In this document: positions 62,426 through 64,000 of the stretch, one piece after another
Position numbering within the stretch: the stretch's first letter is position 1
How the letters are laid out: each line of letters starts with the position of its first letter
NCBI RefSeq assembly: GCF_014205765.1
Contig: NZ_JACIIZ010000015.1
Location: 62,001-126,000, forward strand
Origin: Nitrospirillum iridis
Lineage (GTDB): Bacteria; Pseudomonadota; Alphaproteobacteria; Azospirillales; Azospirillaceae
Direction: 5' to 3'
DNA length: 64,000 nucleotides
Notes under the pieces: model-generated
Database searches by the model: none
Told to the model about the DNA's origin: nothing
Seen by the model: only the letters and a program-made list of their open reading frames with translations
Translations under genes and position numbers: made by a program

Positions 62426-63007
62426 TCAGACGAACTGCTTGTTTTCGTCGGCGATGTCCAAGGCCTCGGTCATCACCCAAGCGATGACCGCGACTGTCCC
62501 TGCGAAAATCAGGGCAATGAGCGTATCGGAGCCGATACTCAACGCGACGGTCCTTACTTCCCCCGAGTTGTTGAAACTCAGAAAGAGGGAGAGCGCCGCG
62601 CCGGTAAACGGCTTCAAGATGGCTGACGCGGCGACGGCGATTGAAAACGCCTTGAGCCGCCCGATCGGTTCGCTGGAGAAGATTTGACCAGCCGCGAAGG
62701 CGTCGAAGCAGCGACGGGCGTTCAGGAGCCCGTAGATCAGCGCCCCAAGCGGAACCATGGAAATTCCAAACGCCAGGGCCCGAGCGGAAAAATCGAGCTC
62801 CATCACAGGAGCGATCTGAATCCCTGCCTGGCCGAACAACGTGTGTGTCGGCGTCATGGCCCAATAGAAAAGCATTGCCGCCGCGAGCAGGCCGGATGTG
62901 ACGAGGCAGCCCGCCCCCATCAGCCTGCTGAAACGTCGAATGCGGCCCATACGCCTTTCCCGATCCTGCTCGACGGTCAAGTCGATCCCTATTGGCGATT
63001 GAACCAT
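62426..63007 (-). CDS. DUF2975 membrane protein, module 2
   Basis: A 193-residue protein with four membrane segments (about 30-55, 75-98, 115-140 and 155-180) and CFDAFAAGQIFSSEPIGRLK between the second and third, the DUF2975 arrangement. The ATG at 63007 lies just downstream of the predicted promoter and has GAGGAG upstream. It differs widely from the module 1 protein, so the two modules are not a recent duplication. Confidence 0.78.
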   Translation of the reverse strand: MVQSPIGIDLTVEQDRERRMGRIRRFSRLMGAGCLVTSGLLAAAMLFYWAMTPTHTLFGQAGIQIAPVMELDFSARALAFGISMVPLGALIYGLLNARRCFDAFAAGQIFSSEPIGRLKAFSIAVAASAILKPFTGAALSLFLSFNNSGEVRTVALSIGSDTLIALIFAGTVAVIAWVMTEALDIADENKQFV

Positions 63008-63038
63008 GGCTGGGCTGCTCCTCTTCCGGCGACAACAA

Positions 63039-63077
63039 ACCATAGCGCGGTAATTATTGTTTGACAATAATTTATTG
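63039..63077. promoter_or_regulatory. Promoter and operators of DUF2975-XRE module 2
   Basis: For the minus strand, -35 TTGTCA (63062-63067) and -10 TATGGT (63039-63044) are spaced by 17 bp. The inverted repeat TTATTG-TTTGA-CAATAA (63054-63070) covers the -35, and a third half-site TTATTG follows at 63072-63077. A plus-strand TTGACA at 63061-63066 could drive the divergent gene at 63116. The same 6-5-6 architecture is seen at module 1. Confidence 0.6.
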
Positions 63078-63115
63078 CCGTATTTCAGATTGGCGACCCA
63101 TACAGGAGTTCGCAC

Positions 63116-63496
63116 ATGTCTCGTCGCATGGCCCGACTGGCCACCACCCTCGTCACCTTCGCCTCCTTCCTTTCAGTCGCATCCCCGTCAATGGCCACGC
63201 CAACAACCTCCCGTGGGCTGATTTCGGTCGCCCAGGTCATGCAGATGCTGGAGAAGGCCCCGACCGACGATACGGCGCGGCAGGTTCTCACCGCCTACCT
63301 CGCGGGCGTTGGCGAAGCCGCCAGCGTGGTTGCCGGCATGGGCGGCGCGACCTGCAGGACATTGTTGAGCTTGAGCGCAGCCAATGTCCGTCAGACGCTC
63401 ACGGCCGCCGCGGCGGGTCAAGACGCGGCGGAAACTCCGGCAACGCCCCTGATCGTCCGGGACATGCTCGATCGTTCCGGATGCCAGCGCCACTGA
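63116..63496 (+). CDS. Secreted small protein, Rap1a/Tai-like
   Basis: A 126-residue protein with a signal peptide (ending SPSMA) and a mature part with two cysteines (ATCRTLL and SGCQRH) and the pattern TARQVLTAYLAGVGEAASV, which recalls the Rap1a/Tai-type small periplasmic domain. The match is weak. AGGAG precedes the ATG. It is divergent from the DUF2975 module 2 operon and shares its control region. Confidence 0.55.
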   Translation: MSRRMARLATTLVTFASFLSVASPSMATPTTSRGLISVAQVMQMLEKAPTDDTARQVLTAYLAGVGEAASVVAGMGGATCRTLLSLSAANVRQTLTAAAAGQDAAETPATPLIVRDMLDRSGCQRH

Positions 63497-63694
63497 GTCC
63501 CTCCGTCGATCTGTCCCCGCGTTCCGACCACCGCCCCAGCGAGGCCACGCCCGTCGGGGGCATCCACTCCCCCTTGAGATATTTCAAGGTGTTGCATTTG
63601 AGGATGACCCGGGATGCGGCATAGTGATGGGCTGCGGCGCCGGGGATAGGCAGATTTCCCGGGCGCCGACCATAAGTAAGGCGGGAGGAACCGG

Positions 63695-64000
63695 ATGAGC
63701 GGAACTCTGAAGCGGCGGACGGCGGCGGTCTTGGGGGCCCTCCTGGCCGCCGCGGCTTTCAGCCTGACGGCGCCGGGCACGGTGCGCGCGGCGGAGGAAA
63801 AGCCGGTACGCATCGGCATCCTGAATGATCAGTCCGGAATCTATGCCGATTTCGGCGGCCGGGGCTCGGTGGTGGCGGCCCAGATGGCCATCGAGGATTT
63901 CGGCGGCAGTGTGCTGGGGCGCAAGATCGTGCTGCTCAGCGCCGATCACCAGAACAAGCCGGACACCGGCGTGGCCATCGCCCGCCAATGGTTCGACGCC
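63695..64000 (+). CDS. ABC transporter substrate-binding protein, branched-chain amino-acid type (partial)
   Basis: The first 102 codons of a periplasmic binding protein. A signal peptide (about 1-32, ending GTVRAAEE) precedes KPVRIGILNDQSGIYADFGG and AQMAIEDFGG, the start of a type 1 (LivJ-like) periplasmic fold. GGGAGGAA stands just before the ATG. The gene runs off the window; its ligand cannot be told. Confidence 0.85.
   Translation, partial: MSGTLKRRTAAVLGALLAAAAFSLTAPGTVRAAEEKPVRIGILNDQSGIYADFGGRGSVVAAQMAIEDFGGSVLGRKIVLLSADHQNKPDTGVAIARQWFDA

Overview
The window is high-GC DNA from an alphaproteobacterium. The argH-LptM-lysA-DUF4175 cluster with a divergent tlpA, the ftsX and zinc-ribbon genes, COQ7-type ubiquinone hydroxylase and a HIG1-like small protein fit the Rhodospirillales. 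The mix of TonB-dependent uptake with an amino-sugar PTS fits the Azospirillaceae (Nitrospirillum/Niveispirillum-like). This placement is inferred from reading the proteins; no database search was possible.

Layout. 1-21.2 kb is conserved chromosome: ftsX, an M61 peptidase, DUF4175, lysA, a small lipoprotein, argH, tlpA, an etfB-etfA-hbd operon, a cobalamin adenosyltransferase, a globin-coupled chemoreceptor, a Nudix hydrolase, gluQRS, an HNH protein, COQ7, dsbB and a DedA protein. At 21.18 kb lies tRNA-Leu(CAA). Its last 59 bp are repeated exactly at 37.46 kb. The 16.2 kb between the copies is an integrated phage-like element. It carries an integrase, an excisionase-like protein, a packed early operon with a RepA-like ATPase and a RuvC-like nuclease, a 754-bp non-coding block that looks like a replication origin, terminase genes, a tape-measure gene, a small regulator region and two AT-rich orphan genes. 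It has no recognisable portal, capsid, protease, tail tube or baseplate gene. It may be a phage satellite or a strongly reduced prophage.

37.6-43.6 kb holds an EAL-domain protein, an acyltransferase, two 77-residue paralogues flanking a YitT-like gene, and an ethanolamine-type permease. 43.7-61.9 kb is an amino-sugar and cell-wall-sugar utilisation region: NagA, an SIS-type NagB-II, MurQ with a peptide-type solute-binding protein, a membrane sensor, a TonB-dependent receptor, an EIIA-HPr-EI fusion, a GlcNAc-type EIICB and a secreted GH20 hexosaminidase. Read together, the outer-membrane receptor and hexosaminidase would supply GlcNAc, the PTS would import and phosphorylate it, and NagA/NagB-II would convert it to fructose-6-phosphate; MurQ would feed MurNAc-6-P into the same route. 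No GntR/NagR- or LacI-type regulator of it lies in the window.

Two DUF2975-XRE membrane-protein/regulator modules (46.3-47.5 kb and 62.0-63.1 kb) sit at the edges of the sugar region. Both promoters carry 17-bp inverted repeats of one architecture, TTATYG-N5-CRATAA, which suggests a shared autoregulatory scheme. The window ends inside a branched-chain amino-acid type ABC substrate-binding protein gene.
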